Below, piece by piece: positions 18,125 to 27,058 of a stretch of 64,000 nucleotides of DNA (its first letter is position 1; every line of letters starts with the position of its first letter). Source of the DNA: Bacillota bacterium (GTDB lineage Bacteria; Bacillota; Clostridia; Acetivibrionales; DSM-2933). The notes under the pieces were generated by a model. It was given only the letters and a program-made list of their open reading frames with translations, made no database searches and was not told the DNA's origin. Made by a program: the position numbers and the translations under genes. Location: NCBI GenBank assembly GCA_023430975.1, contig JAEYYB010000129.1:85958-149957 (forward strand). The letters are read 5' to 3'.

Positions 18125-18175
18125 AAAAGCCTCCACCTAAAGAATGATAGTGTTCATTAGGGTGGAGGCTTTTAT
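18125..18175. terminator. bidirectional terminator between convergent genes
   Basis: AAAAGCCTCCACCTA (18125-18139) pairs with TAGGGTGGAGGCTTTT (18158-18173, one bulge). It is flanked by A and T runs and serves both the kinase gene and the convergent esterase gene. Confidence 0.88.
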
Positions 18176-18185
18176 TATATCTTTC

Positions 18186-19373
18186 CTATATAATCGTATT
18201 AAATTTAGCTGCAATAATTATTATATCTGATATATTTATTGCTCCGTCACTATTTAAGTCATATGCTTCAATAAATCCGGTACTGCCTTTTACCGTATTA
18301 AATGCTTTGGCTACCAATATAACATCTGACATGTTGATAACCCCATTATGATCCAAATCAATACTTTTTTCAGCAGTTGGCATTGAAGTAGGCGATAGCG
18401 TAGGTGTTGAGGCAGGCTTTGATGTTGGTGTAACTGTCGGAGGTGTTGTAGGAGAAGTTCTGCAGCGGTCAAAGAAGTTGAAAACGTCCGGTAACACCAG
18501 AGGTACCATTCCAGGATGGTCTGCATTAACTTCCTTATATTCATTTCTATAACCTTTATTGGTCATCCATGTATTTAATAATCTGCTTGCACTTAACGAT
18601 GGTGCTTGTGTTCCTTCAGTTATAAAGATTGGCATATTACGTACATTATCCCATGGATATCCTGTCTCCTGTACAAATGGTCCAGACATAGGAGCTATAG
18701 CCGTCCAGTATTTAGAGTATTTACCTCCGATATACCATGTGCCTCCACTTCCCATTGAGTGCCCAGTAAGAAATACCGCTCCTGTGTCAATAGGATATTC
18801 ATTTAGTACAATTTCCAATACATTGATTACGTCCATTTCACTGAGCTCATTTGTACGTTCACTGTCTGCTGTAACTTGAGCCATAAGTGCAGCCGCTTCA
18901 GCCGATTTACCAAATGGAGCAGAAAGCCTTAAAAAGTTTCCATATGCACCAGTATGACCTATCGGTGAGACCAAGATATATCCGTGCTGCATGGCAAGAT
19001 TGATCATCTGTTTGTTGTTCTGATCCAAATATGAACTCTCGTCATTTCCAGCACCATGAAGGAACATAACCAGTGGGAGCTTTGACTTGCCATCCCAGTT
19101 TGCCGGAACACAAAGTCGGTAGCGTTCTGTAGTATTGGCTTCCGAAAAGAAGTAAGTCCTATGCTGATCGCCTTTTGCCTGCCATTGCGAGGAGCTTGGA
19201 TTGGCTATAGACTTTGCGAGAGTCTGTGATGTTCTTATCTGAGCTTCGGCATTAATGGTTGTACCAAAAGAAATTGAACGCTCAGATGCAGCCTGAATAA
19301 ATACAGTAGTAAACATCACTGACAATGTCAGTATTAATAACAGAGTAAATAAATAACATAGTACTTTTTTCAC
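18186..19373 (-). CDS. PHB-depolymerase/CE1-like esterase with dockerin
   Basis: 395 aa on the minus strand, GTG start with GGGAGG about 10 nt upstream. A signal peptide covers about 1-29. An alpha/beta hydrolase spans about 70-315 (LPLVMFLHGAGNDES, oxyanion region HG, nucleophile GHSMGS with S206). Thr/Pro linkers follow, then a C-terminal dockerin (DLDHNGVINMSDV, DLNSDGAINISDI). The hydrolase resembles secreted poly-hydroxybutyrate depolymerase/feruloyl esterase-like proteins; a xylan ester substrate is inferred from the dockerin and neighbours. It is the only clear gene on the minus strand and sits divergent from the sugar importer operon. Confidence 0.83.
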   Translation of the reverse strand: MKKVLCYLFTLLLILTLSVMFTTVFIQAASERSISFGTTINAEAQIRTSQTLAKSIANPSSSQWQAKGDQHRTYFFSEANTTERYRLCVPANWDGKSKLPLVMFLHGAGNDESSYLDQNNKQMINLAMQHGYILVSPIGHTGAYGNFLRLSAPFGKSAEAAALMAQVTADSERTNELSEMDVINVLEIVLNEYPIDTGAVFLTGHSMGSGGTWYIGGKYSKYWTAIAPMSGPFVQETGYPWDNVRNMPIFITEGTQAPSLSASRLLNTWMTNKGYRNEYKEVNADHPGMVPLVLPDVFNFFDRCRTSPTTPPTVTPTSKPASTPTLSPTSMPTAEKSIDLDHNGVINMSDVILVAKAFNTVKGSTGFIEAYDLNSDGAINISDIIIIAAKFNTII

Positions 19374-19774
19374 TATTATACTACCTCCCTTAAAATAAAT
19401 GATAGAAAATACATTCGTTTTTCCTAAGTTACATCAAATAATGAAACTGCAAAAAAGAATTTTATAGCATTTCATAATAAGATATTCGTTAAAAAATGTT
19501 TTTTTGAGTTAGATATTTAAAAATAGCTGCCCTCGGTGTTGCAAATATTTATGATTGTGTTTTTCAAAACCAATTCGATATATATTTTTTTATGACTAAA
19601 GTGAAACTTTCAAAAAAAATCATAACAAAATCATAAAATTTTACCCATATTACAATGAAAGAAGTTCATTTAATTAAATTTTCAAACAAGTACCAAAAGA
19701 AAGTCCATTTTATAAAATTTTCTATCTCAATATAATAAATATATCAGAAAAAAATACTTTTTAGGGGGATTAAT
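19374..19774. promoter_or_regulatory. divergent regulatory region between esterase and sugar importer
   Basis: 400 bp, strongly AT-rich. Two 22-nt direct repeats, 19662-19683 and 19701-19722, share AAGT-CATTT-AT-AAATTTTC (19 of 22 identical, 39 bp apart). The second lies just upstream of TATAAT (19731-19736). This is the arrangement expected for an activator site of an AraC-type response regulator, such as the one encoded at 27059. A weak -35 fits the need for an activator. Confidence 0.5.
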
Positions 19775-20809
19775 ATGAAATTTACTAAAATCATTAATTT
19801 TGCTGTTTGTGCATTGATGACTATTTCATTGGCTGCTTGTGGTACATCCACAGATAGTGCCAACTCAAGTCCTGATGGTTCAAAAGGGGTAGCTGATAGT
19901 AAAAATACTTCAAAGCAGGTAGTAGTCGGTTTTGCTCAGATAGGTGCTGAAAGTGAATGGCGCACAGCCAATTCCAAGTCAATTAAAGAGGCATGTGAAG
20001 CAGCCGGATTTAAACTTCAATTCTCAGATGCCCAGCAAAAACAAGAGAATCAGATATCAGCCATAAGATCCTTTATTGCTCAAAAAGTTGATTATATCGC
20101 ATTGGCACCTATTGTTGAGAGCGGCTGGGACACTATATTAAAAGAAATTGAAGACTCGAAAATTCCGCTTATACTTGTTGACAGATCGATTAAAACAGCT
20201 GATGGTAGCGACAAATATTGGATTACACGTGTAGGAGAAGATTTTTATAAAGAAGGTAAACAGCTTGCACAGTGGGTAAAAGACAATCAAGAAAAGCTAG
20301 GTTTTAAAGATAAAGCAACAGTAAACGTGTATCAGTTGGAAGGCACTGTTGGATCCGGTGCTGCTGTTGATCGTGGATCTGCTTGGGCAGATACCATGAA
20401 AGACACAAAATTTAAGACTAAAAAATCGCAAACCGGTAATTTCACTCGGGCAAAAGGCCAGGAAGTTATGGAGTCATGGTTAAAATCCGACAAGGGCAAT
20501 ATTGATCTTGTTTTTGCACATAATGACGACATGGCACTTGGTGCTATTTCAGCTATGGAAGCTGCTGGGTTGAAACCTGGAGTAGATATCAAAATAGTTT
20601 CCATCGATGGCGTAAAAGGTGCATTTGAAGCTATGATAGCAGGTAAGCTCAATGCTGTTCAGGAATGTTCACCACTGACAGGACCTGTACTTGTACAAAC
20701 CATTCAAGACCTGGAAGCTGGAAAAGAAGTTCCCAAGCTTAAATATGCAGAAGAAAAGTTATTCCCAATGGAAGAAGCAAAAGCTGCTTTGCCTAGCCGC
20801 CAGTATTAA
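19775..20809 (+). CDS. ytfQ: YtfQ-like furanose-binding lipoprotein of an ABC importer
   Basis: 344 aa lipoprotein with lipobox LAAC. It is a type I periplasmic-binding protein closely following the YtfQ pattern: VGFAQIGAESEWR, AQQKQENQISAIRSFIAQ, PIVESGWD, DRSI, HNDDMALGA, SIDGVKGAFEAM. YtfQ proteins bind pentofuranose or hexofuranose sugars such as galactofuranose. Next to araB and araD, arabinose is the likely ligand here. The ribosome site is TAGGGGG. It is the first gene of the importer operon and is separated from the ATPase gene by a terminator-like hairpin, which would raise binding protein relative to transporter. A paralogue lies at 24533. Confidence 0.88.
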   Translation: MKFTKIINFAVCALMTISLAACGTSTDSANSSPDGSKGVADSKNTSKQVVVGFAQIGAESEWRTANSKSIKEACEAAGFKLQFSDAQQKQENQISAIRSFIAQKVDYIALAPIVESGWDTILKEIEDSKIPLILVDRSIKTADGSDKYWITRVGEDFYKEGKQLAQWVKDNQEKLGFKDKATVNVYQLEGTVGSGAAVDRGSAWADTMKDTKFKTKKSQTGNFTRAKGQEVMESWLKSDKGNIDLVFAHNDDMALGAISAMEAAGLKPGVDIKIVSIDGVKGAFEAMIAGKLNAVQECSPLTGPVLVQTIQDLEAGKEVPKLKYAEEKLFPMEEAKAALPSRQY

Positions 20810-20838
20810 TTTAAAGCACCTCCTATTAAATTGAAATA

Positions 20839-20885
20839 CCACTCCGTGGAAAGTGCTAATGACCACAGGAGTGGGTTTTCTTTAG
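20839..20885 (+). terminator. terminator/attenuator between binding protein and ATPase genes
   Basis: CCACTCC-GTGG pairs with CCAC-A-GGAGTGG (20839-20849, 20863-20874, one bulged A), followed by TTTTCTTT. Partial read-through is expected because the transporter genes follow on the same strand. Confidence 0.8.
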
Positions 20886-20903
20886 GTGAAAATTTCGTTA
20901 TAG

Positions 20904-20961
20904 GTCTAAGAAATTATGGTGTATTCTACACAACAATTTCTCACGACAACGACCAAGGTTG
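20904..20961 (+). ncRNA. 58-nt structured leader element, copy 1 (upstream of ytfR)
   Basis: This copy of the 58-nt element pairs GAAATT..GTGTA with TACAC..AATTTC around a TTC loop and ends in the conserved CTCACGACAAC...GGTTG. A second hairpin (20963-20971/20977-20985, AAAAAATCA/TGATTTTTT) lies between it and the ribosome site GAGGGGAG. Copies 2 and 3 are at 28742 and 52363. Confidence 0.6.
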
Positions 20962-21003
20962 TAAAAAATCATTTCATGATTTTTTAGAGGGGAGAAGTGG
21001 ATA

Positions 21004-22512
21004 ATGATTAACGATAGTCCAATTCTTGAAATGCAGAGGATTTATAAGACTTTTCCGGGTGTAAAGGCATTGCAAAATGTTGAATTCCGGCTCCGAAAAG
21101 GTGAGATACACGCACTCATGGGTGAGAACGGTGCCGGGAAGTCTACGTTAATTAAAGTTTTGACAGGCGTTGAGAAGCCAGACAGTGGAGATATCATTTT
21201 AGATGGCAGAAGGATATCTCCGAAAACACCGCTTGATGCACAAGCTGTAGGAATTAGTACGGTTTATCAGGAAGTTAATTTGTGTCCAAACCTTTCGGTG
21301 GCTGAGAATATATTTATTGGCCGTGAACCGATGAAAATGGGCAGGATAGATTGGAAGACCATGAACAGGAGGGCGGAGGATGGGTTAAAAAAGCTTAATG
21401 TCAGTATTGATGTGACAAAAACGCTGGATAATTATTCAGCGGCTATTCAACAGATGGTTGCAATCTCAAGAGCGTTGGATGTTTCTGCAAAGATACTGAT
21501 ACTGGATGAACCAACATCAAGCCTTGATAGAAACGAGGTTCAAAAGCTCTTTGAGGTTATGAATAAGCTGAAAAGGGAAGGGCTGGGCATTGTTTTTGTA
21601 ACCCATTTTTTAGATCAGGTTTACGAAGTGTCCGATCGCATCACTGTATTAAGAAACGGTGAATTGGTTGGAGAATATGAAACCAATGATCTGCCTAGGC
21701 TTCAGTTGGTGGCCAGGATGATTGGAAAAGATTTTGATGATCTTTCCAATTTCAGCAAAAAAGACAATAATCTTAATTCAAATAAACAAGTTACATTTAT
21801 CAGCACAAAAGGATTGGGACGCACCGGTACAATAAGCCCCTTTGACCTGGAAATTAAAAAAGGTGAAGTCCTTGGCCTTGTAGGTCTTTTAGGTTCAGGG
21901 CGGACAGAGACAGCCAGACTCATTTTTGGAGTAGATAAAGCTGATAGCGGGCAAATGCACATATATGACGAAAAAGTAAATTTATCATCCCCACAAGATG
22001 CAATCAAATTCGGTATTGCATGTTGTCCAGAGAACAGAAAGACCGAAGGAATAATCGGCGATCTTTCAGTGAGAGAAAATATTATACTGGCATTACAGTC
22101 AAAGAAAGGAGTTTTTAAAAATATAAGTAGAAAAGAGCAGGAGCTCCTTGCAGATAAGTACATCAGGCTCCTTAATATCAAAACTGCCGGGCATGAGCAG
22201 CTGATAAAAAACTTAAGTGGGGGTAATCAACAAAAGGTTATACTTGCAAGATGGCTTGCAACAAATCCAGAGCTTTTAATCCTGGATGAACCTACAAGGG
22301 GTATTGATATAGGGACAAAGATGGAGATACAAAAGCTTATACTGGAATTAGCAGGAAAAGGCTTATCTGTATTATTCATCTCCTCCGATTTGGATGAAGA
22401 ACTCAGGACTTGCAGCAGAATGGCAGTGTATAGAGATAGATGCAAAGTAGCTGAAATCACAGGTGAAGATATTAATGAGCAATATGTTATGAAAACCATA
22501 GCAGGGGGGTAA
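21004..22512 (+). CDS. ytfR: sugar ABC importer ATPase, YtfR family (two ABC domains)
   Basis: 502 aa with two fused nucleotide-binding domains, as in RbsA/XylG/YtfR. The first has a canonical Walker A (GENGAGKST), Walker B (ILDEPTSSLD) and a degenerate signature (YSAAIQQM). The second has a degenerate P-loop (GLLGSGRTE) but a canonical signature LSGGNQQK and Walker B (LILDEPTRGID). This asymmetry is typical of the family. It powers the two permeases that follow. The ribosome site is GAGGGGAG. The gap to the next gene is 4 bp, so the genes are translationally linked. Confidence 0.92.
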   Translation: MINDSPILEMQRIYKTFPGVKALQNVEFRLRKGEIHALMGENGAGKSTLIKVLTGVEKPDSGDIILDGRRISPKTPLDAQAVGISTVYQEVNLCPNLSVAENIFIGREPMKMGRIDWKTMNRRAEDGLKKLNVSIDVTKTLDNYSAAIQQMVAISRALDVSAKILILDEPTSSLDRNEVQKLFEVMNKLKREGLGIVFVTHFLDQVYEVSDRITVLRNGELVGEYETNDLPRLQLVARMIGKDFDDLSNFSKKDNNLNSNKQVTFISTKGLGRTGTISPFDLEIKKGEVLGLVGLLGSGRTETARLIFGVDKADSGQMHIYDEKVNLSSPQDAIKFGIACCPENRKTEGIIGDLSVRENIILALQSKKGVFKNISRKEQELLADKYIRLLNIKTAGHEQLIKNLSGGNQQKVILARWLATNPELLILDEPTRGIDIGTKMEIQKLILELAGKGLSVLFISSDLDEELRTCSRMAVYRDRCKVAEITGEDINEQYVMKTIAGG

Positions 22513-22516
22513 AGGA

Positions 22517-23563
22517 ATGGGGGATCTACTTAAAAAAGTATATGGTAATAGATTATTCTGGCCTTTGGTGGCACTTTCTTTAATCGTAATATTCAATATC
22601 ATATTTGTAAATGACTTTCTGAAAATAGAATATAAGGATGGATATTTATTCGGAAGAATCATAGATATTTTAAACCGGGCTGTACCACTTATGATAATGG
22701 CAATTGGTATGACTCTGGTTATTGCAACGGGTGGAACAGACCTCTCAGTGGGAACTGTGGCAGCTATTTCAGGTGCAGCTGTCTGTGTGGTATTGGGCGG
22801 CAATTTTAACGGTGTTCCCAATTTCCCGTTTGTAGTAGCAATCATTGCTGCACTTACTGCTGCTACCATAGCCGGGGCATGGAATGGGTTTTTAGTGGCA
22901 AAATTAGGTATACAACCTGTAGTTGCAACCCTGATCCTATACGTAGCAGGTAGAGGAATTGCACAGATGATAACCGGTGGTCAGATTGTCACGGTTTATT
23001 ATAAACCTTTTGCCTACCTGGGAGGATTTTTACCAGGGCTGCCAGTTCCTTTTTCTATTGTTATTTTTGCTGCTGCACTGGTACTTACCCTCATAGTTAT
23101 CAAAAAAACTGCTTTGGGACTTCTGATTGAGTCCATAGGGGTTAACTCTACAGGCAGTAAATTTTCAGGCATAAATGTAGTGAAAATCAAGTTCGTAGTA
23201 TATGCTTTCTGTGGATTCTGTGCAGGTATATCGGGACTTATCATAAGCTCTATGATAAAAGCAGCAGACGGAAACAATGCTGGGGATGCCTATGAGCTTG
23301 ATGCTATTCTTTCTGTCGCATTAGGAGGGAATTCCACAAGTGGAGGAAGATTTTCCATCGGAGCAAGTCTTATAGGAGCATTGATTGTACAGAGTATAAC
23401 CACCACACTATACGCATTGGGGGTATCATCACAGGTACTGCCTCTTATAAAGGCCATCGTTGTTATACTTATATGCCTGATACAGTCAGGAGAATTCCGC
23501 AATAAAATTATGGGATTATTTATTGGAGAAAGGGGTGGTCATAGTGAAAAAGCCGCAGTTTAA
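22517..23563 (+). CDS. ytfT: sugar ABC importer permease, YtfT family
   Basis: 348 aa, roughly 8-10 membrane helices, RbsC/AraH-type permease. The match to YtfT is strong: DGYLFGRIIDILNRAVPL, IGMTLVIATGGTDLSVGT, WNGFLVAKLGIQP, NAGDAYELDAILSVALGG. It forms the membrane channel with YjfF, whose start overlaps its end by 20 bp. It is part of the ytfQRT-yjfF-like operon for furanose uptake. Confidence 0.92.
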   Translation: MGDLLKKVYGNRLFWPLVALSLIVIFNIIFVNDFLKIEYKDGYLFGRIIDILNRAVPLMIMAIGMTLVIATGGTDLSVGTVAAISGAAVCVVLGGNFNGVPNFPFVVAIIAALTAATIAGAWNGFLVAKLGIQPVVATLILYVAGRGIAQMITGGQIVTVYYKPFAYLGGFLPGLPVPFSIVIFAAALVLTLIVIKKTALGLLIESIGVNSTGSKFSGINVVKIKFVVYAFCGFCAGISGLIISSMIKAADGNNAGDAYELDAILSVALGGNSTSGGRFSIGASLIGALIVQSITTTLYALGVSSQVLPLIKAIVVILICLIQSGEFRNKIMGLFIGERGGHSEKAAV

Positions 23564-24536
23564 TTCAAAATTTGTACCAATGCTGATAAATATCCTTTTA
23601 TTTGTACTGTTATTTGGTATCGGCTCTTTGAAGTACCCTTCCTTTTTTTCCTTGCAGGTATTCTTCAATCTTTTTATAGATAATTCATATCTGATTGTTT
23701 TAGCCGTCGGTATGACATTTGTTCTTTTAATAGGTGGCATAGATATTTCGGTGGGGTCTATATTATGTCTTGTTTGTATGGCATCCGCTTACCTGGTTGA
23801 GGTTTCCCGGCTAAATCCGTTTTTAGTGATGTTCTTAATGATTGTTCTTGGAGCCTTGTATGGATTGGTACAAGGGTGTCTTATACAGTTCTTTAAGATT
23901 CAGCCTTTTATTGTGACTTTGGCAGGATTGTTTTTTGGAAGAGGTGCTGCTGCATTTATCAGTATTGAAACTATAAATATTACAAATAAAGTTTATAATG
24001 ATATTTCAGACTATAAGATTTTTATCGTGGGGGACAGCTTTTTAAGAATTGGAGTTGTGATAGCTCTTCTTACATTGGGAACAGCTATATTTATAGCTCA
24101 TTATACCAAATTTGGCCGGGCAGTTTATGCAATTGGAGGGAATGAGCAGTCAGCTCTCTTAATGGGACTACCTGTGGCAAGAACTAAAGTTTTGGTATAT
24201 ACTATAAATGGAATTTGTGCAGCAATTGCTGGCATATTATTTACCTTCAACATCCATTCAGGATACTCTCTGCATGGTCAGGGCATGGAACTTGATGCAA
24301 TTGCAGCAACCGTTATAGGTGGTACACTTTTAACAGGTGGGGTGGGTTATGTTATTGGTGCTTTGTTTGGCACACTGACCCAGGGTGTTATAAAGAACCT
24401 TATAATGTTTGACGGCACATTGAATTCATGGTGGACTAGAATTTCAGTAGCAGCACTACTCTGTCTGTTCATCATTATTCAACGAATACTCGCTGTCAGA
24501 AGGGAATCAAAAAAGGTTAAGGAGCTTTGCAGATGA
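23544..24536 (+). CDS. yjfF: sugar ABC importer permease, YjfF family
   Basis: 330 aa from a GTG at 23544 preceded by AAAGGGGTGG. An upstream in-frame TTG at 23523 would add seven residues without a better ribosome site. Membrane helices and motifs GMTFVLLIGGIDISVGS, FFKIQPFIVTLAGLFFGRG, ELDAIAATVIGGTLLTGG are those of YjfF. It overlaps ytfT at its start and the next gene at its stop (ATGA), showing tight coupling. It is the second half of the importer channel. Confidence 0.92.
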   Translation: MKKPQFNSKFVPMLINILLFVLLFGIGSLKYPSFFSLQVFFNLFIDNSYLIVLAVGMTFVLLIGGIDISVGSILCLVCMASAYLVEVSRLNPFLVMFLMIVLGALYGLVQGCLIQFFKIQPFIVTLAGLFFGRGAAAFISIETINITNKVYNDISDYKIFIVGDSFLRIGVVIALLTLGTAIFIAHYTKFGRAVYAIGGNEQSALLMGLPVARTKVLVYTINGICAAIAGILFTFNIHSGYSLHGQGMELDAIAATVIGGTLLTGGVGYVIGALFGTLTQGVIKNLIMFDGTLNSWWTRISVAALLCLFIIIQRILAVRRESKKVKELCR

Positions 24537-25534
24537 GGAGAACTTTCTTGAAATTAGTGATGGTTATAGCCGCTGTGTTACTTTTATTACCCTCATGTTC
24601 ACAAAAAAATAATTATGAAAAAACCTATGGTTCCCGAAGTCAGCAAGTGGAAAATAAAGTGGTTTTGGGGTTTTCACAGGTGGGTGCAGAGAGTGACTGG
24701 CGTACCGCTAACTCAGAATCCATTAAGTCTGCAGCACAAGCCCAAGGCATAAAGTTGATATTTTCCAATGCACAACAAAAACAGGAAAATCAGATTAAAG
24801 CTATCCGTTCATTCATAGCCCAAAAGGTTGATATTATTGCTTTTTCACCTATCGTAGAAAGCGGTTGGGAAGATGTACTAAACGAAGCAAAAATTGCAGG
24901 TATACCTGTCATTGTTATGGATAGGGCAATTGAAATACAAGATAAGTCTTTATTTGTTACCCATATCGGATCCGATTTTGAGGAAGAAGGAAGAAAAGCC
25001 GGCAGATGGCTTTTAGAAAAGGTTAAAGAGACTAAAGGGAGTATAAATGTTATTGAACTTAGAGGCACATTTGGTTCATCACCGACAAACGGGAGGAGCA
25101 AAGGCTTTGAGGAAATGATAAAAACCAATACAGTCATAAAAATGATTGGATGTAAGTATGGGGATTTTATGAAATCAAAAGGCAAAGAGATAATGGAAAA
25201 CTTTTTAAAATCGGAAGGAAACCGCATTCATGTGGTATATTCACATAATGATGACATGGCACTTGGAGCGGTTGAAGCCATAGAAGAAAATGGCCTAAAG
25301 CCCGGGAAAGATATAATAATAATTTCCATAGATGCTGTAAAAGCAGCATTCCAAGCTATGATAGAAGGAAAAATCAATTGTACTGTAGAATGTAATCCCC
25401 TTCAAGGGCCTGAATTGATGAAAGCTGTAAAAAGCATTATGGATGGAAAGTCTCTTCCCAGAAGGATTATTATAGATGAAGGAATTTTTCCTCAGGATGT
25501 GGCAAAAAGTGAACTGCCAAACCGAAAATACTGA
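24533..25534 (+). CDS. second YtfQ-like lipoprotein, probable sensory binding protein
   Basis: 333 aa from the ATG at 24533 (AAGGAG 8 nt upstream), lipobox LLPSC. It resembles the importer's binding protein along its whole length (VGFSQVGAESDWR, AQQKQENQIKAIRSFIAQ, PIVESGWE, SHNDDMALGA, SIDAVKAAFQAM), so it is a duplicate. It sits after the permeases and directly before a membrane histidine kinase (31 bp gap). A spare binding protein in this position acts as an extracellular sensor subunit in XylFII-LytS-type systems of clostridia. That role is inferred here; a second transport ligand is the alternative. Confidence 0.8.
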   Translation: MRRTFLKLVMVIAAVLLLLPSCSQKNNYEKTYGSRSQQVENKVVLGFSQVGAESDWRTANSESIKSAAQAQGIKLIFSNAQQKQENQIKAIRSFIAQKVDIIAFSPIVESGWEDVLNEAKIAGIPVIVMDRAIEIQDKSLFVTHIGSDFEEEGRKAGRWLLEKVKETKGSINVIELRGTFGSSPTNGRSKGFEEMIKTNTVIKMIGCKYGDFMKSKGKEIMENFLKSEGNRIHVVYSHNDDMALGAVEAIEENGLKPGKDIIIISIDAVKAAFQAMIEGKINCTVECNPLQGPELMKAVKSIMDGKSLPRRIIIDEGIFPQDVAKSELPNRKY

Positions 25535-25565
25535 TACTGCTGCAATAGGGAAGGAGGACAACTGT

Positions 25566-27053
25566 ATGTATTTAAACAGGATAAAGCATTGGGCTAGAAA
25601 GAACAAGTTGCTAGACTTAATGAGTGATATACGGCTTTCAATGAGAAGTAAAATTATCATCGCTTTTATCATTGTCATTGTCATGATGAGCCTTTTGAAT
25701 GTGGCAATATTATACAGTGCCCTAAAATATGGAGAGCAATATAATACCATTGTATCCAATATTACTACTGCCAATCGCTTAAATGGAATTGTAAAAAACC
25801 AGATTGATGCTGAAATGTGGGATATTGTAGCAGGTAAAATTAAATTTGAAGAGGGCAGGCAATATGAAATTATTAATAATATCAACAGCAATATAAATGG
25901 CATTATGCAAAAAGTAAGAACCCATGAAAATAGAGTTCGGCTGGATGTTACACTTCGTACCATGAGTACTTTGACAAAATATGTTGATTTAATGGGCAAG
26001 CAGATACGGGATAAAAAACAGGTAAAAGAGAATGAGAAAGTACTGGAAAACATAAGGGGGGTCTCATCCCTTGTAGAAGATAACATTCAGGAGTTCATCC
26101 TGAATGAGATTTCTAGCAGTGAGACAATCAAGACCGAAATATATCAAAATATTAGAAGATGGGTGTTTACTAATTTAATTGTTTTAGGTCTGGTGCTGCT
26201 ATTCTCAACAATTGCTGCATGGGTGATTTCGGGCAGCATATCAAAACCCATTAGAGAATTATATAAAATGACAAAATCGGTAGCACAGGGAAACCTTGAT
26301 GTGAGGGTTAAAAGTAGGAGTGTTGATGAAATAGCTCATCTGGTAATGAGTTTTAATATTATGGTCGAGAAGATTAAAGAGCTGCTGGAAAAAAATAAAG
26401 AGGAACAGGAAAACCTTAAAAAAACAGAATTAAAAATGATGCAGGCACAAATTAACCCCCATTTTCTTTACAATACCCTGGACACAATCGTTTGGATGGC
26501 AGAAGCAAATAAAAGCAAGCAGGTTATCGAAATTGTCAGGGCATTATCCAGCTTTTTCAGAATAACCCTTAGCAAGGGAAAGGACTGGATTTCCATTCGT
26601 GATGAAATTGCACACATCACAAGCTATTTAACAATCCAGAAAATCAGGTATAGGGATATATTGGATTTTAATGTTGAAGTAAGCGACGATATTCTTGACT
26701 ACAAAATTTTAAAACTTACATTGCAGCCCTTGGTAGAAAATTCATTATATCATGGAATCAAGAACAAAAGGGAAGGTGGAATCATCACCATCCGTGGTTA
26801 TAAGGGAGAAGGACATAAAATAATATTTGAGGTTATGGATAATGGTGCAGGTATGCCCGAGAGTCGTTATAAGGAGGTAGTAGCTGAATTGGAAAACAAT
26901 TCAAAAGAGCTGATTTTTAAAGAAAGTGGTTTTGGATTAAATAATGTGCATAAAAGAATAAAACTGTACTATGGCGATGAATATGGTATTAGTATCAAAA
27001 GTGAACTAAATAAAGGGACCCGGTTATCATTTGCCATACCATTGGAGGTGTGA
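25566..27053 (+). CDS. YesM/LytS-type sensor histidine kinase
   Basis: 495 aa from the ATG at 25566 with AAGGAGG 8 nt upstream; longer in-frame readings overlap the lipoprotein gene without a ribosome site. TM1 is about 30-52. A helical outer domain of about 145 residues follows, then TM2 about 200-222 and HAMP (SGSISKPIRELYKMT). The His_kinase motif MQAQINPHFLYNT carries H299, and the ATPase end has DNGAGMP and GFGLNNV. The outer domain is a plain helical bundle with no sugar-binding fold, which suits sensing through the neighbouring lipoprotein. Its stop overlaps the RBS/start region of the response regulator. Confidence 0.88.
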   Translation: MYLNRIKHWARKNKLLDLMSDIRLSMRSKIIIAFIIVIVMMSLLNVAILYSALKYGEQYNTIVSNITTANRLNGIVKNQIDAEMWDIVAGKIKFEEGRQYEIINNINSNINGIMQKVRTHENRVRLDVTLRTMSTLTKYVDLMGKQIRDKKQVKENEKVLENIRGVSSLVEDNIQEFILNEISSSETIKTEIYQNIRRWVFTNLIVLGLVLLFSTIAAWVISGSISKPIRELYKMTKSVAQGNLDVRVKSRSVDEIAHLVMSFNIMVEKIKELLEKNKEEQENLKKTELKMMQAQINPHFLYNTLDTIVWMAEANKSKQVIEIVRALSSFFRITLSKGKDWISIRDEIAHITSYLTIQKIRYRDILDFNVEVSDDILDYKILKLTLQPLVENSLYHGIKNKREGGIITIRGYKGEGHKIIFEVMDNGAGMPESRYKEVVAELENNSKELIFKESGFGLNNVHKRIKLYYGDEYGISIKSELNKGTRLSFAIPLEV

Positions 27054-27058
27054 GTTTT

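Noticed and set aside
25295..26086. 263-codon minus-strand frame opposite the histidine kinase
   Set aside because: Antisense shadow of clearly coding kinase and lipoprotein genes.
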